Source: an uncultured Lacinutrix sp. (lineage in GTDB: Bacteria > Bacteroidota > Bacteroidia > Flavobacteriales > Flavobacteriaceae). Taken from it: a stretch of DNA of 64,000 bases. Below are positions 16,854 to 25,650 of this stretch, in pieces. Position numbers and translations under genes: made by a program. The notes under the pieces are model-generated. The model saw nothing but the letters and a program-made list of their open reading frames with translations, was not told the DNA's origin and made no database searches. Each line of letters starts with the position of its first letter. Position 1 is the stretch's first letter. The stretch is from NCBI GenBank assembly GCA_937129145.1, contig CAKZMU010000086.1, positions 48,633 to 112,632 on the forward strand. The letters run 5' to 3'.

Positions 16854-17309
16854 ATGACTATTAATCCAAGAAAACTCAATACTTTTCTAATGTTTAAATT
16901 ACCTTCAGCTTATATTACTGGAGTTAGAACAAAATATCTTGATGATACCAAATGTATTGTAACTGTAAAGCATAGATGGATTAATCAAAACCCTTTTAAA
17001 TCACTTTTTTGGGCAGTGCAAGGTATGGCAGCTGAATTAACAACTGGAGCTTTAATTATTAAGAAAATTAAGGAAACTAATGAAGATATCGCAATGTTGC
17101 TAGTTAAGAACGATGCAAGTTATTCCAAAAAGGCAACAGGACGTATCTATTTTGAATGTAATGAAGGAAAATTAATAGATAGTGTTATTGAGAAAGCAAT
17201 TGAAAGTGGTGAAGGAGAACTAGTAACTTTAAATGTTATTGGCAGAAATAGTGATAATATTGAAGTGTCTAGATTTAGTTTTACCTGGTCAATGAAAGTT
17301 AGAGCCTAA
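16854..17309 (+). CDS. DUF4442 hotdog-fold protein
   Basis: A 151-residue protein with the DUF4442 pattern: a start with PRKLNTFLMFKLPSAYITGV, then VKHRWINQNPFKSLFWAVQGM and AELTTGALI. These proteins have a hotdog fold like acyl-CoA thioesterases, but no activity is established for the group. It is divergent from the DUF4870 operon with 144 bp between starts, and 60 bp before the AIM24-like gene. Confidence 0.8.
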   Translation: MTINPRKLNTFLMFKLPSAYITGVRTKYLDDTKCIVTVKHRWINQNPFKSLFWAVQGMAAELTTGALIIKKIKETNEDIAMLLVKNDASYSKKATGRIYFECNEGKLIDSVIEKAIESGEGELVTLNVIGRNSDNIEVSRFSFTWSMKVRA

Positions 17310-17369
17310 CTGTAACAAAATTCAAAACAAATCAACATATAAACGAATTAACGTATAAACAATATAAAA

Positions 17370-18170
17370 ATGACAGCACACGAAATAGATTACAGAATTT
17401 ACGGCGAAGAAATGCAATACGTGGAAATTGAGTTAGACCCACAAGAAGGCGTTGTAGCCGAAGCAGGAAGCTTTATGATGATGGATGATGGTATAAAAAT
17501 GGAAACCATTTTTGGCGATGGTTCACAAAAAGACACAGGGTTTTTGGGAAAAATATTAGGCGCTGGTAAGCGTATTTTAACAGGAGAAAGCTTATTTATG
17601 ACAGCATTTTATAACACCGTAAGCGGTAAAAAAAATGTATCGTTTGCTTCGCCTTATCCAGGGAAAATAGTCCCAATAGATTTAACTGAGTTTAGAGGTA
17701 AATTCGTTTGTCAGAAAGATGCCTTTTTATGCGCAGCCAAGGGTGTAAGTGTTGGTATTGAATTTTCAAAAAAACTTGGCCGCGGACTTTTTGGAGGCGA
17801 AGGTTTTATCATGCAAAAACTAGAAGGCGATGGTATGGCGTTTGTACATGCAGGTGGCACTATGTCAAAAAAAGTATTGCAAGCAGGCGAAATACTTAAA
17901 GTAGATACTGGCTGTATTGTTGGCTTTACTCAAGATGTTGATTATGATATAGAATTTGTTGGAGGTATTAAAAACACAGTATTTGGTGGCGAAGGTTTGT
18001 TTTTTGCAAAACTACAAGGGCCAGGGACAGTTTATATTCAATCCTTACCATTTAGTAGGTTGGCTGGACGTGTCTTAGCAACGGCGCCAAGAGGTGGTGG
18101 AAAAGATAGAGGAGAAGGTAGCATTTTAGGTGGTATTGGAGATATCTTGGATGGTGATAATAGGTTTTAA
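17370..18170 (+). CDS. AIM24/TIGR00266 family protein
   Basis: A 266-residue glycine-rich protein with the AIM24 beta-fold: [20 protein letters not shown] at the start, [11 protein letters not shown], and two [24 protein letters not shown] repeats near residues 150 and 210. The family has a tryptophan-RNA-binding-attenuator-like fold and unknown function. The C-terminus [20 protein letters not shown] is typical of the bacterial TIGR00266 group. The gene is monocistronic or the second of a pair with DUF4442. Confidence 0.9.
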   Translation: MTAHEIDYRIYGEEMQYVEIELDPQEGVVAEAGSFMMMDDGIKMETIFGDGSQKDTGFLGKILGAGKRILTGESLFMTAFYNTVSGKKNVSFASPYPGKIVPIDLTEFRGKFVCQKDAFLCAAKGVSVGIEFSKKLGRGLFGGEGFIMQKLEGDGMAFVHAGGTMSKKVLQAGEILKVDTGCIVGFTQDVDYDIEFVGGIKNTVFGGEGLFFAKLQGPGTVYIQSLPFSRLAGRVLATAPRGGGKDRGEGSILGGIGDILDGDNRF

Positions 18171-18339
18171 TAAAACTAACTGATATTCAGATTGTTATTT
18201 AAAATTGGCTGTTAAATTTTTATAAAAAAATAAAAGCAATCAAATTTTTTACTAAATTTAGAGTTAGATAATCATAAATACTTTTGCTTATAGATATATT
18301 TCTACTTTTTATTTTTTACCAATAAAACCTAAGTAACTT

Positions 18340-18537
18340 ATGGCAAGAGCAATGTTTGAGTACACTAAAACAGTACTTAAAAAAGTTAGTTTCGACACGA
18401 CGTTGTTCTGTAGAGAACTTGAAAAAGCACTTCAACGCTTATTACCTTATGAAATTGAAGAGTTGAAGATTTTTATTAATTCTCTAGTAAAACAGAACCC
18501 AGAATTAAACCAATGTTTAATCTATTTAAAAGCATAA
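18340..18537 (+). CDS. small uncharacterised protein, 65 residues
   Basis: A 65-residue, mostly helical soluble protein (VSFDTTLFCRELEKALQRLL, then PYEIEELKIFINSLVKQNPEL). It stands alone between a 169-bp gap and its own terminator, the usual setting of a real small gene. I believe near-identical proteins occur across flavobacteria, but I cannot check this. No function is known to me. Confidence 0.75.
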   Translation: MARAMFEYTKTVLKKVSFDTTLFCRELEKALQRLLPYEIEELKIFINSLVKQNPELNQCLIYLKA

Positions 18538-18540
18538 AGA

Positions 18541-18569
18541 AAAGCGGCTCATTTGAGTCGCTTTTTTTA
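18541..18569 (+). terminator. intrinsic terminator after the 65-residue protein gene
   Basis: AAAAGCGGCTC (18541-18551), loop ATTT, GAGTCGCTTTT (18556-18566) form an 11-bp stem with one G-T pair, followed by T residues. The end overlaps the oxyR stop region on the other strand. Confidence 0.85.
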
Positions 18570-19505
18570 TTTGGCCAAAGGGCTAATAATATTTACATTT
18601 TGAAAAGCAATTGCTCCTCTTATAATTCCTGAAATAACAGTATGCAAAGCTTCAATAATTTGCATTTTCAGTTCACTTTTATGATAAATAATACTTACTT
18701 CCCGTGCTGGAACAGGGTCGTTAAAACTATGTAAGTTTTGTTTCTCTGACTCTTTAATATCTAACGTATTTAAATATGGTAATAAAGTCATGCCTAACCC
18801 TTCATTAGAGAGTTTAACCAACATTTCAATGCTTCCGCTTTCCAACTGAAAATTATCATCCTCTTGTTGCTTAAACGATTTACATAAATTAATAACACCA
18901 TCTCTAAAACAATGACCATCTTCTAGCAGCAGCATATCATCCATTTCTAAATCTGATGTGTCAATTTTTTTCTTATCATGTAAGCGATGTCCTTTTGGAA
19001 TATAACTTACAAAAGGTTCATAATATAGCGGACGTTCTTTAATGGATTCATTTTCCAATGGTGTTGCAGCTATAGCCGCATCTAAATGACCATCGTTGAT
19101 ACGCTGTATGATTTCATCTGTGGTTAACTCTTCTATTTTCAATTTTACTTTTGGATAGCGCTTTATAAAGGTTTTTAAAAACATAGGTAACAGCGTTGGC
19201 ATAATGGTAGGAATGATGCCTAATCTAAATTCGCCTCCTATAAATCCTTTTTGCTGGTCAACAATATCTTGTATTCTATCGGCTTCATTAACGATGTTTT
19301 TTGCTTGATTGACTATTTTTTTTCCAACTTCGGTAAGTTCGATTGGTTTTTTACTTCTATCAAAAATTTGAATATCCAATTGGTCTTCAAGCTTTTGTAT
19401 TTGCATACTCAATGTAGGTTGCGTTACAAAGCATTTTTCAGCAGCTTTAGTGAAATTTTGATGTTCAGCAACAGCCAATACATAGTATAATTGTGTAATT
19501 GTCAT
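18567..19505 (-). CDS. oxyR: OxyR-type LysR-family hydrogen peroxide regulator
   Basis: A 312-residue LysR protein: N-terminal helix-turn-helix (residues 1-60, FTKAAEKCFVTQPTLSMQIQKLE) and a C-terminal sensor domain. The OxyR signature LLLEDGHCFRDGVINLC places cysteines at 199 and 208, the same numbers as the peroxide-sensing pair of E. coli OxyR. Peroxide would form a disulfide there and switch on target genes. It is divergent from dps, a classic OxyR target, with 102 bp between the starts. The link between OxyR and dps is well established in other bacteria. Confidence 0.95.
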   Translation of the reverse strand: MTITQLYYVLAVAEHQNFTKAAEKCFVTQPTLSMQIQKLEDQLDIQIFDRSKKPIELTEVGKKIVNQAKNIVNEADRIQDIVDQQKGFIGGEFRLGIIPTIMPTLLPMFLKTFIKRYPKVKLKIEELTTDEIIQRINDGHLDAAIAATPLENESIKERPLYYEPFVSYIPKGHRLHDKKKIDTSDLEMDDMLLLEDGHCFRDGVINLCKSFKQQEDDNFQLESGSIEMLVKLSNEGLGMTLLPYLNTLDIKESEKQNLHSFNDPVPAREVSIIYHKSELKMQIIEALHTVISGIIRGAIAFQNVNIISPLAK

Positions 19506-19527
19506 GTTTATAATTTTATGCTATAAA

Positions 19528-19585
19528 GATATAAAAACTATCAATAAAATTTATACAAAAACACCTTTTTAATAGATTAAATTTG
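19528..19585. promoter_or_regulatory. oxyR-dps intergenic control region
   Basis: A TAAATTTG -7 element for dps is at 19578-19585 with no good -33 box, as expected for an activated promoter. Upstream, GATATAAAAACTATC at 19528-19542 is a GATA-N7-TATC palindrome of the LysR operator type. It is two bases shorter than the E. coli OxyR half-operator, so the assignment is tentative. Confidence 0.45.
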
Positions 19586-19607
19586 TAGTAAATAAAAAAT
19601 ATAAGAT

Positions 19608-20090
19608 ATGACAACATTAAATAGTATAGGATTAGATAGCCAAAAAGCCAAGGTTTTAGCAGAAGATTTAAACACCTTATTAGCCAATTTTCAATTGTAT
19701 TACCAAAACTTAAGAGGTATACATTGGAATATTAAAGGGCGCGCATTTTTTGACTTGCATGTTAAATTTGAAGAGTTGTATAATGATGCTAATGTGAAAG
19801 TTGATGAAATAGCCGAACGTATTTTAACACTTGGCGAAACACCATTACATACGTTTGACGATTATACAAATTATGGTAAAGTACCAGTTGGTAAAAACGT
19901 GTCGGAAGATAATAAAGCAGTAAAGTTAATAGTAGATTCTTTGACTGAATTGTTAAAAATTGAAAGAGATATTTTGAATAAGTCAGGTGATGCAGATGAT
20001 GAAGGAACCAATGCTATGATGAGTGATTTTATTTCTGAGCAGGAAAAAACTGTTTGGATGATGAAAGCTTGGTTGAATGAAACCATATAA
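19608..20090 (+). CDS. dps: Dps-family DNA-binding ferritin
   Basis: A 160-residue ferritin-like protein. The ferroxidase ligands His39, His51, Asp66 and Glu70 (RGIHWNIKG, DLHVKFEELYND, VDEIAERI) keep the spacing of the family. Dps oxidises Fe(II) with peroxide in a 12-subunit shell and protects DNA. The gene is divergent from oxyR and ends in a strong terminator. Confidence 0.95.
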   Translation: MTTLNSIGLDSQKAKVLAEDLNTLLANFQLYYQNLRGIHWNIKGRAFFDLHVKFEELYNDANVKVDEIAERILTLGETPLHTFDDYTNYGKVPVGKNVSEDNKAVKLIVDSLTELLKIERDILNKSGDADDEGTNAMMSDFISEQEKTVWMMKAWLNETI

Positions 20091-20118
20091 CTATTGATAG
20101 TTAGTTTTTGATTGATTG

Positions 20119-20159
20119 AAAAAGGAGCATGTATTTTACATGCTCCTTTTTGTTTTTTT
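20119..20159. terminator. bidirectional terminator between dps and the DUF2141 gene
   Basis: A perfect 15-bp stem (20119-20133 with 20137-20151), loop TTT and a T-rich tail to 20159 on the plus strand. The A-run at the other arm provides a shorter T-run on the minus strand, so it may also serve the convergent DUF2141 gene. Confidence 0.9.
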
Positions 20160-20176
20160 GACTGATTGATATGTGA

Positions 20177-20596
20177 TTAGAGTGAAATTGTCAATTCTAT
20201 GGTTTTATCAGCTACTTCAAACTTTCCATCAGAAAAAGCTGGAGGTCCCATTAAGGTTGGGTTATTTGAAATTCCATAAGATTCCAATGGCATACCGTTT
20301 GGCTCGAAATCCATTTGCTTATTGTCGTTTTCGTCGTGTAATACCATAATGGCATAAGCTCCTGGTTTAACGTTTTTAAAAGTGTAAACCACTTTTCCAT
20401 CTTTAACTTTTGCTGCTGTTTGCTGTACAGCTCCTGCTTTCATAAAGGTATCAGCTGTATGTAATCCGATAATAACGTGACCTCTACTGTTGTTTATATT
20501 TTCAATAGTAACTGTTATGTCTTGCCCTTTTTCTGTTTGTGCAAAGCTTAAAGTTGTGCTTATAATTAATGCGATAAAGAATGATAATGTTCTCAT
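20177..20596 (-). CDS. DUF2141 secreted protein
   Basis: A 139-residue protein with a signal peptide (about 1-19, ending SFAQ) and one Ig-like beta domain: ITVTIENINNSRGHVIIGLH, then VKPGAYAIMVLHDENDNKQM and a C-terminal PLESYGISNN segment. This is the DUF2141 pattern, common in Bacteroidota and of unknown function. The HDENDNKQMD acidic loop could bind calcium. It appears monocistronic. Confidence 0.9.
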   Translation of the reverse strand: MRTLSFFIALIISTTLSFAQTEKGQDITVTIENINNSRGHVIIGLHTADTFMKAGAVQQTAAKVKDGKVVYTFKNVKPGAYAIMVLHDENDNKQMDFEPNGMPLESYGISNNPTLMGPPAFSDGKFEVADKTIELTISL

Positions 20597-20718
20597 GATA
20601 GTTTATTTTTTAATGATTAACACCGTAAATGTCTATTATCAAAGTGTATTTCTATAATTTGAATTACTGAATTGTAGTTTTTTATGTATGAATTGTTATT
20701 TTGATTGAAATTAAGCTG

Positions 20719-20760
20719 AAAACTGGTGCTGCGACTGTGACTGAGACTGAGACTGAAAAC
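20719..20760 (-). repeat. CAGT-rich degenerate array after the DUF58 stop codon
   Basis: Read on the minus strand, seven or so CAGT/CAGC units follow one another at steps of six bases (CAGTCT CAGTCT CAGTCA, then CAGTCG and so on), starting directly after the TGA of the DUF58 gene at 20763-20761. Confidence 0.75.
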
Positions 20761-22092
20761 TCATAACAATCCTCTAGCTTTAATTTCAAGATATTTATTA
20801 ATCGTGTCTAGCGTTAGGTTTTCAGGTGTGGTAAGAATAGAGTAGATACCATACTTTTTAAGCTCATTGACAATTAAACGTTTTTCAAACGCAAATTTTT
20901 CGGCAATCACTTTATCATATACTTGCTGAATCGTTTCTGCTTTGTTTTCAATTAAACTATTCAACTCTGTATTTTTAAAGAAAATAACAACCAATAAATG
21001 ATTTTTTGCCATTCCTTTTAAATAAGGTAACTGTCTGTGTAAACTATCTAAAGTTTCAAAATTGGTGTATAGCAATAATAAACTACGTTGTGTAATATTG
21101 CGTCTTACGTCGCCATATAAACGTCCAAAATCACTCTCAAAGAAATCGGTTTTAATATTGTAGAGCCCTTCGAGAATCATATTCATTTGAGAGGTGCGTT
21201 TTTCAGCCACTACCATATTTTCTACTTTCTTTGAAAACGTAAAAATGCCAGCTTTATCATGCTTTTTTATGGCAACATTAGATATCACTAAAGCCGCATT
21301 AATGGCATAATCCAGCAAACTTAAACCATCAAAAGGCATTTTCATTAAACGCCCTTTATCAATGACAGAATAGACAGGTTGTGATTTTTCATCCTGAAAT
21401 TGATTGACCATTAATTGATTGGATTTTGCTGTAGCTTTCCAGTTAATAGTACGTAAATCGTCGCCTAGAACATATTCTTTAATCTGTTCAAACTCCATGG
21501 TATGACCAATCCTTCTAATTTTTTTAATACCATATTGATGCAGATTATTACTAATTGCCATCAAATCGTATTTACGCAATTGTATAAAACTAGGATATGT
21601 TGGAATCATGGCGTCGTCACAAAAACTGAAACGTCTTGCAATTAGCCCAAATACAGAGGATGCATAAATATTTAATTTTCCAAAATGATATTCACCACGT
21701 TCGGTAGGTCGTAATTCGTATTGTAATTCAGTTTTACTTGTAGCATCTAATTTTCTTTCTATACTAAAATTACGCACTTGAAATTGTACAGGAATTTCAT
21801 CGATTATTTTTATAAATATTGGAAATGTATAATAGTTTTCAACACTTATTTTAATTGGGTTTTGGTCGCCATTAGAAAGTTTTTCAGGAAGCATTCGTTG
21901 ACCATTTACACCTTTTTTTGCAGCAAATAAAATCAAAACATCAAGAAGCGTGAAAATAAGAAGCACTAAAAACAGGAGCTTTACAATAACAAACCATCTT
22001 GGAAACACAAAGCTGAATACAAACAACACCATGAGCGTGATGCATGCGTAAAAGAAACGATTTTGTATGTAAAACGGTTTAAGTAATTTCAT
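20761..22092 (-). CDS. DUF58 domain protein of the MoxR cluster
   Basis: A 443-residue protein with two membrane helices near the N-terminus (about 14-55), a beta-sandwich, and a vWA-like DUF58 domain. The hallmark is at about 200-225 (VLGDDLRTINWKATAKSNQL), followed by VYSVIDKGRLM. In characterised MoxR clusters DUF58 proteins work with the MoxR ATPase in folding or assembly of envelope proteins. The gene is 152 bp after DUF805 and ends at a CAGT array. Confidence 0.9.
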   Translation of the reverse strand: MKLLKPFYIQNRFFYACITLMVLFVFSFVFPRWFVIVKLLFLVLLIFTLLDVLILFAAKKGVNGQRMLPEKLSNGDQNPIKISVENYYTFPIFIKIIDEIPVQFQVRNFSIERKLDATSKTELQYELRPTERGEYHFGKLNIYASSVFGLIARRFSFCDDAMIPTYPSFIQLRKYDLMAISNNLHQYGIKKIRRIGHTMEFEQIKEYVLGDDLRTINWKATAKSNQLMVNQFQDEKSQPVYSVIDKGRLMKMPFDGLSLLDYAINAALVISNVAIKKHDKAGIFTFSKKVENMVVAEKRTSQMNMILEGLYNIKTDFFESDFGRLYGDVRRNITQRSLLLLYTNFETLDSLHRQLPYLKGMAKNHLLVVIFFKNTELNSLIENKAETIQQVYDKVIAEKFAFEKRLIVNELKKYGIYSILTTPENLTLDTINKYLEIKARGLL

Positions 22093-22168
22093 CCCATCTC
22101 AATCTTCCCAAAGGGAAGAAGTATTAGTTATTAGTTTTGTTTGTTGTTGTTATCAAAATGTTTAATCT

Positions 22169-22209
22169 TTCATTATTCATTATTCATTATTCATTATTCA
22201 TTATTCATT
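22169..22209. repeat. tandem repeat of TTCATTA, about 5.9 copies
   Basis: Five perfect 7-bp TTCATTA units followed by TTCATT, between the DUF58 and DUF805 genes. Copy number of such a repeat can vary by slippage. It directly adjoins the CAGT-type array at 22210-22244. Confidence 0.9.
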
Positions 22210-22244
22210 GACTGCCTACTGAATACTGCGAACTCTGTACTGAA
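22210..22244 (-). repeat. CAGT-rich degenerate array after the DUF805 stop codon
   Basis: On the minus strand, CAGTA, CAGAGTTCG, CAGTATT, CAGTAGG and CAGTC follow each other starting two bases after the TGA of DUF805 (22247-22245). Spacing is mostly seven bases. Confidence 0.7.
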
Positions 22245-22595
22245 TCACCCTTCGTTTTGACGAATTTTTCCAGTTTCTTCAGGGCCTTTTAGTCCTTTTG
22301 GATTTAAGCCATATTTATTTTTTTTCGGAATACCATCTTCAATTAACAAGTAAAAAAAATAAAAAGGAATAAATTGATATAACCCATTAACACCAACATC
22401 GTGGCAGCGTTTAAATCCTTGGGCAACCATAAAATAGCTTAAAACTAATAGTATTCCCCAAAATATCTCTTTTCCATAAGGTACACCATTAGTTAAATAT
22501 GCTAACAGAAAATACAAGACAAAGTACAAGCCAGCACTTAATGCATATTCTTGTCTTCGTATTCTACCTTTAAATGAAAATGGTTTTTCGAACAT
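22245..22595 (-). CDS. DUF805 membrane protein
   Basis: A 116-residue protein with three hydrophobic helices. The DUF805 features are the start FSFKGRIRRQEYALSAGLYF and GFKRCHDVGVNGLYQFIP in the middle, ending in a polar tail. The function of the family is unknown. It lies 14 bp after the MoxR gene, within the MoxR/DUF58 operon. Confidence 0.9.
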   Translation of the reverse strand: MFEKPFSFKGRIRRQEYALSAGLYFVLYFLLAYLTNGVPYGKEIFWGILLVLSYFMVAQGFKRCHDVGVNGLYQFIPFYFFYLLIEDGIPKKNKYGLNPKGLKGPEETGKIRQNEG

Positions 22596-22609
22596 TGCTT
22601 TTAAATTAA

Positions 22610-23689
22610 TTACCTCGGAATTTCAACAGCTTCAATAATCTGACTAATTATTTGTTTTGTGGTAACACCTTCCATTTCGCGTTCTGGAGTTACAATAACC
22701 CTATGTTGTAATACAGGAATCGCTGCTTGTTTTATATCTTCTGGCGTTACAAAATCTCGTCCGTTCATCGCAGCAAAAGCCTTACTTGCTTTTAAAATAG
22801 CAATGGATGCTCTTGGTGAAGCACCCAAATATAAAAACGGATTGTTCCTTGTACTTACTATGATATCTGCAATATACTTGACTAAATGTGATTCGATAAT
22901 TACTTGATTTACTAAACCTTGAAATTTAGCAATTTGCTCTTTTGTTAAATGCGATGTGATTTTTGCAGTTTTTTTCTCGCCTTGGAGATTGTGCTCTCGG
23001 TTGATGATTTCAATTTCTTCATCAAGATTAGGATAATCTATATCAATTTTGAATAAAAACCTATCTAATTGTGCTTCTGGTAGTCTGTATGTTCCTTCTT
23101 GCTCTACAGGGTTTTGTGTTGCTAATACAATAAAAGGTAACTCCATTTGGTATTTATGACCATCGATGGTTATTTGGCGCTCTTCCATCACTTCAAACAA
23201 CGCCGCTTGTGTTTTTGCAGGTGCACGATTTATTTCATCAATTAAAATCATATTTGAAAAAATTGGGCCTTGTTTGAATTCAAATTCAGATGTTTTCATA
23301 TCAAAAACTGAGGTTCCTAGAATATCACTTGGCATTAAATCTGGTGTAAACTGAATACGACTAAAGCCAACATCGAGTGATTTTGCCAGCAATTTTGCCG
23401 AAATTGTTTTAGCAACTCCTGGCACACCTTCAATTAAAGAATGTCCATTAGCCAAGATAGAAGCAATTAGCATATCTATCATGCCTTTTTGCCCAACAAT
23501 GACTTTGCTTATTTCATTTTTGATGAGTTCGATACCTTCTTGCAACTCCGTTAAATCAATACGGTTTTTAAAACTCAAATCTGCCTCTTGAGATGCTTGA
23601 ACCTCTTGTTGTGGCTCTTTTTCAATTGGCGTTTGCTCTTGATTTTCTTGATTTACATTATCTTCCTGAGAGTCGTTTGTATGCTCCAT
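22610..23689 (-). CDS. MoxR-family AAA+ ATPase
   Basis: A 359-residue protein with an acidic, glutamine-rich N-terminal tail (1-40) and an AAA+ core: Walker A GVPGVAKT at 88-95, Walker B ILIDEINR at 148-155, then ATQNPVEQEGTYRLPEAQLD as sensor region. MoxR ATPases act as chaperones for metalloenzymes and surface complexes, usually with vWA/DUF58 partners as here. The long acidic N-terminal extension is unusual. It starts 3 bp before the DUF4350 gene ends, in an operon with DUF4350, DUF4129 and SpoIIM genes. Confidence 0.95.
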   Translation of the reverse strand: MEHTNDSQEDNVNQENQEQTPIEKEPQQEVQASQEADLSFKNRIDLTELQEGIELIKNEISKVIVGQKGMIDMLIASILANGHSLIEGVPGVAKTISAKLLAKSLDVGFSRIQFTPDLMPSDILGTSVFDMKTSEFEFKQGPIFSNMILIDEINRAPAKTQAALFEVMEERQITIDGHKYQMELPFIVLATQNPVEQEGTYRLPEAQLDRFLFKIDIDYPNLDEEIEIINREHNLQGEKKTAKITSHLTKEQIAKFQGLVNQVIIESHLVKYIADIIVSTRNNPFLYLGASPRASIAILKASKAFAAMNGRDFVTPEDIKQAAIPVLQHRVIVTPEREMEGVTTKQIISQIIEAVEIPR

Positions 23690-23692
23690 ATA

Positions 23693-24889
23693 TTAATTGT
23701 TATAAAAGTCTTCTATTGTGTTGTTTAAATTTTTTAAATCGTTTTCATTGCACATTTGTTTCGCTTTTAAATGTACAATAAGATTAATGGTTTTTTTGGT
23801 TTTACCTATATCTTTTCCAGATTTTAAGGCTAGATTTTTTACAAATTTTTCATCCAATAACTGTGTGTCCAGATAGTATTTACGTCTTATGGATTCTAAA
23901 AAATACGTAATTTTTTTCTCTATAAGATTGTTGTGGTCTTTAGTTTCGTAATATAAATTCCCAATGGTTTTTGTAAACGCAATGGTTGAATTTTCCAAAG
24001 GTTTAATAATCTTTACAATGCGCTGTTTTCTTTTAGCATTGAAAAATATAAAAATCAATAGCGATACCAAACCTAATAACCAAGCCCATTTTAAAGCTGG
24101 TTGACTCATTACAAAGCGTAAAGGCGAATCGCCTAATTCGGTTCGTTTTTTGTTACGTGAATCGTAAAAAATTGTATCATCAGGTAAGTAGGATAATATC
24201 GCTGCGGCGTATTTTTTATTGTCGTTTTTCAGCAAAGAAAAATTGGTAAATGCCATGGGTTGTAGATGCAGATATACTTCGCCATATTCATGATCAACTT
24301 TAATAAAGTTGATGCGTTCTTCTTTATTGAAATTTTGATATCCTAAAACCGTTGTTTTGGTAGAGTCCAACTTTGAAAAATAGATATTGCTCAAACCTCT
24401 GTCAATCGTAATAGAATCGTTTTTAAAAGTTGGGTTTGCCAAACTAAAATGCGCTTCACCTGTAAAATCGAAATCGTTTTTAAGTTCAATTCCTAAAGTG
24501 TCTAAAAACTTTTGTGGCAGGTAATTGCTTGACATGAAAATGGTATTTCCATGAGACGTAAAATCCAGTAATTCTTGTGCAGATACTTCATCAACTTGGG
24601 CATAATCATCAATAAGCATATAGCTTCCAGAGGTTGTATAAGAGGAGTCTGACCAATTAAAAAACTCGTCAAAATATTCGTAAGGCGATACAGCTATGTC
24701 TAGTATCTCAGTTTCTGGAAATAAATTTGGCAGTTCATTGTACAACACAAAAGTGCCATAAGGGATCGTATGCGCCTCATTAAAAGTTCTTGTCCAATTG
24801 ATAGGTTTTGGTTTTGAAAACTCAATGGCGATGGCTCCAATAAAAAGCAAAATTAACAGCCCCACATATATTTTTATGGTCTTGTTCAT
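23693..24889 (-). CDS. DUF4350 domain protein
   Basis: A 398-residue protein anchored by an N-terminal helix (about 7-24). A periplasmic DUF4350 domain follows (INWTRTFNEAHTIPYGTFVLY, then the YMLIDDYAQVD region, which resembles a GATase-like fold), then a second membrane helix at about 265-285 and a cytoplasmic tail. DUF4350 proteins are regular members of MoxR/DUF58/DUF4129 clusters. It overlaps the DUF4129 gene by 4 bp. Confidence 0.85.
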   Translation of the reverse strand: MNKTIKIYVGLLILLFIGAIAIEFSKPKPINWTRTFNEAHTIPYGTFVLYNELPNLFPETEILDIAVSPYEYFDEFFNWSDSSYTTSGSYMLIDDYAQVDEVSAQELLDFTSHGNTIFMSSNYLPQKFLDTLGIELKNDFDFTGEAHFSLANPTFKNDSITIDRGLSNIYFSKLDSTKTTVLGYQNFNKEERINFIKVDHEYGEVYLHLQPMAFTNFSLLKNDNKKYAAAILSYLPDDTIFYDSRNKKRTELGDSPLRFVMSQPALKWAWLLGLVSLLIFIFFNAKRKQRIVKIIKPLENSTIAFTKTIGNLYYETKDHNNLIEKKITYFLESIRRKYYLDTQLLDEKFVKNLALKSGKDIGKTKKTINLIVHLKAKQMCNENDLKNLNNTIEDFYNN

Positions 24890-25650
24890 GCTTTAATAGA
24901 TTTTAAAAATACCTCAAAAGCACGTTTAGCTTTACTGAATTGCTCGTCGTTTACATCAAACTCACCATACCATATGTAATTGTAAAGATAGGATGTATAG
25001 GCAAATTCTTTTTTCACTTTTGGCGTTTCTATCTCGTTTCGGTAGTCATTGTTGGTTTTTTCTACGTCATAATGAATAATTTCAGCAGTACTTAGTTTTT
25101 TAAGAAGCCACAGATAATAATATCTAACAGCTAATCGATAGTTTGAATTTTCTTCAGCTTCAGCAATTAGATTTTTAAAATTAGTTGCATGAATATTGGC
25201 TTCAATATCTGTGACTGGGATAATACTTTTATCAGACGATTTTCCAAACACCCAAGCACCTTCCTTATTCACTATAGCCCTAAAAATGAAGTATATTACC
25301 AATACAAAAAGTATAACTCCTCCAATTTTAATAGCTAAATCGGTCATTCTAGAGGCTTGACCTGCATTTTTTATATTAAAAAGACTTCGGAATTTATCAC
25401 TTAGCCATTGCTTAAAGCGCGTCCACCAACCTGAATTTTCAACGGTTCGTTCGTAAATAAAATCGTCATCATTATAGGTTTCTTTTAAGTCGTTAAAGTA
25501 CCGCGATTTTATGTTTGAAGTATCTACATTAAGCGTGTCACTTTCAATGGTAACAATAGTAAACTCATGATAAGTTGCTGCTTGAATTTCTTGAAAAGAG
25601 CAACAACATAAGGTAAAAAGGATGATATGTAAAGCAAAACGTTTATTCAC
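24886..25650 (-). CDS. DUF4129 domain protein
   Basis: A 254-residue protein with a signal peptide (about 1-24), a short periplasmic segment rich in Trp/Arg (ENSGWWTRFKQWLSDKFRSL), one membrane helix at about 110-130 and a cytoplasmic DUF4129 domain (NYRLAVRYYYLWLLKKLS, then YNYIWYGEFDVN). DUF4129 is found in transglutaminase and MoxR clusters and may tether the complex to the membrane. It overlaps both neighbours by 4-8 bp. Confidence 0.85.
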   Translation of the reverse strand: MNKRFALHIILFTLCCCSFQEIQAATYHEFTIVTIESDTLNVDTSNIKSRYFNDLKETYNDDDFIYERTVENSGWWTRFKQWLSDKFRSLFNIKNAGQASRMTDLAIKIGGVILFVLVIYFIFRAIVNKEGAWVFGKSSDKSIIPVTDIEANIHATNFKNLIAEAEENSNYRLAVRYYYLWLLKKLSTAEIIHYDVEKTNNDYRNEIETPKVKKEFAYTSYLYNYIWYGEFDVNDEQFSKAKRAFEVFLKSIKA

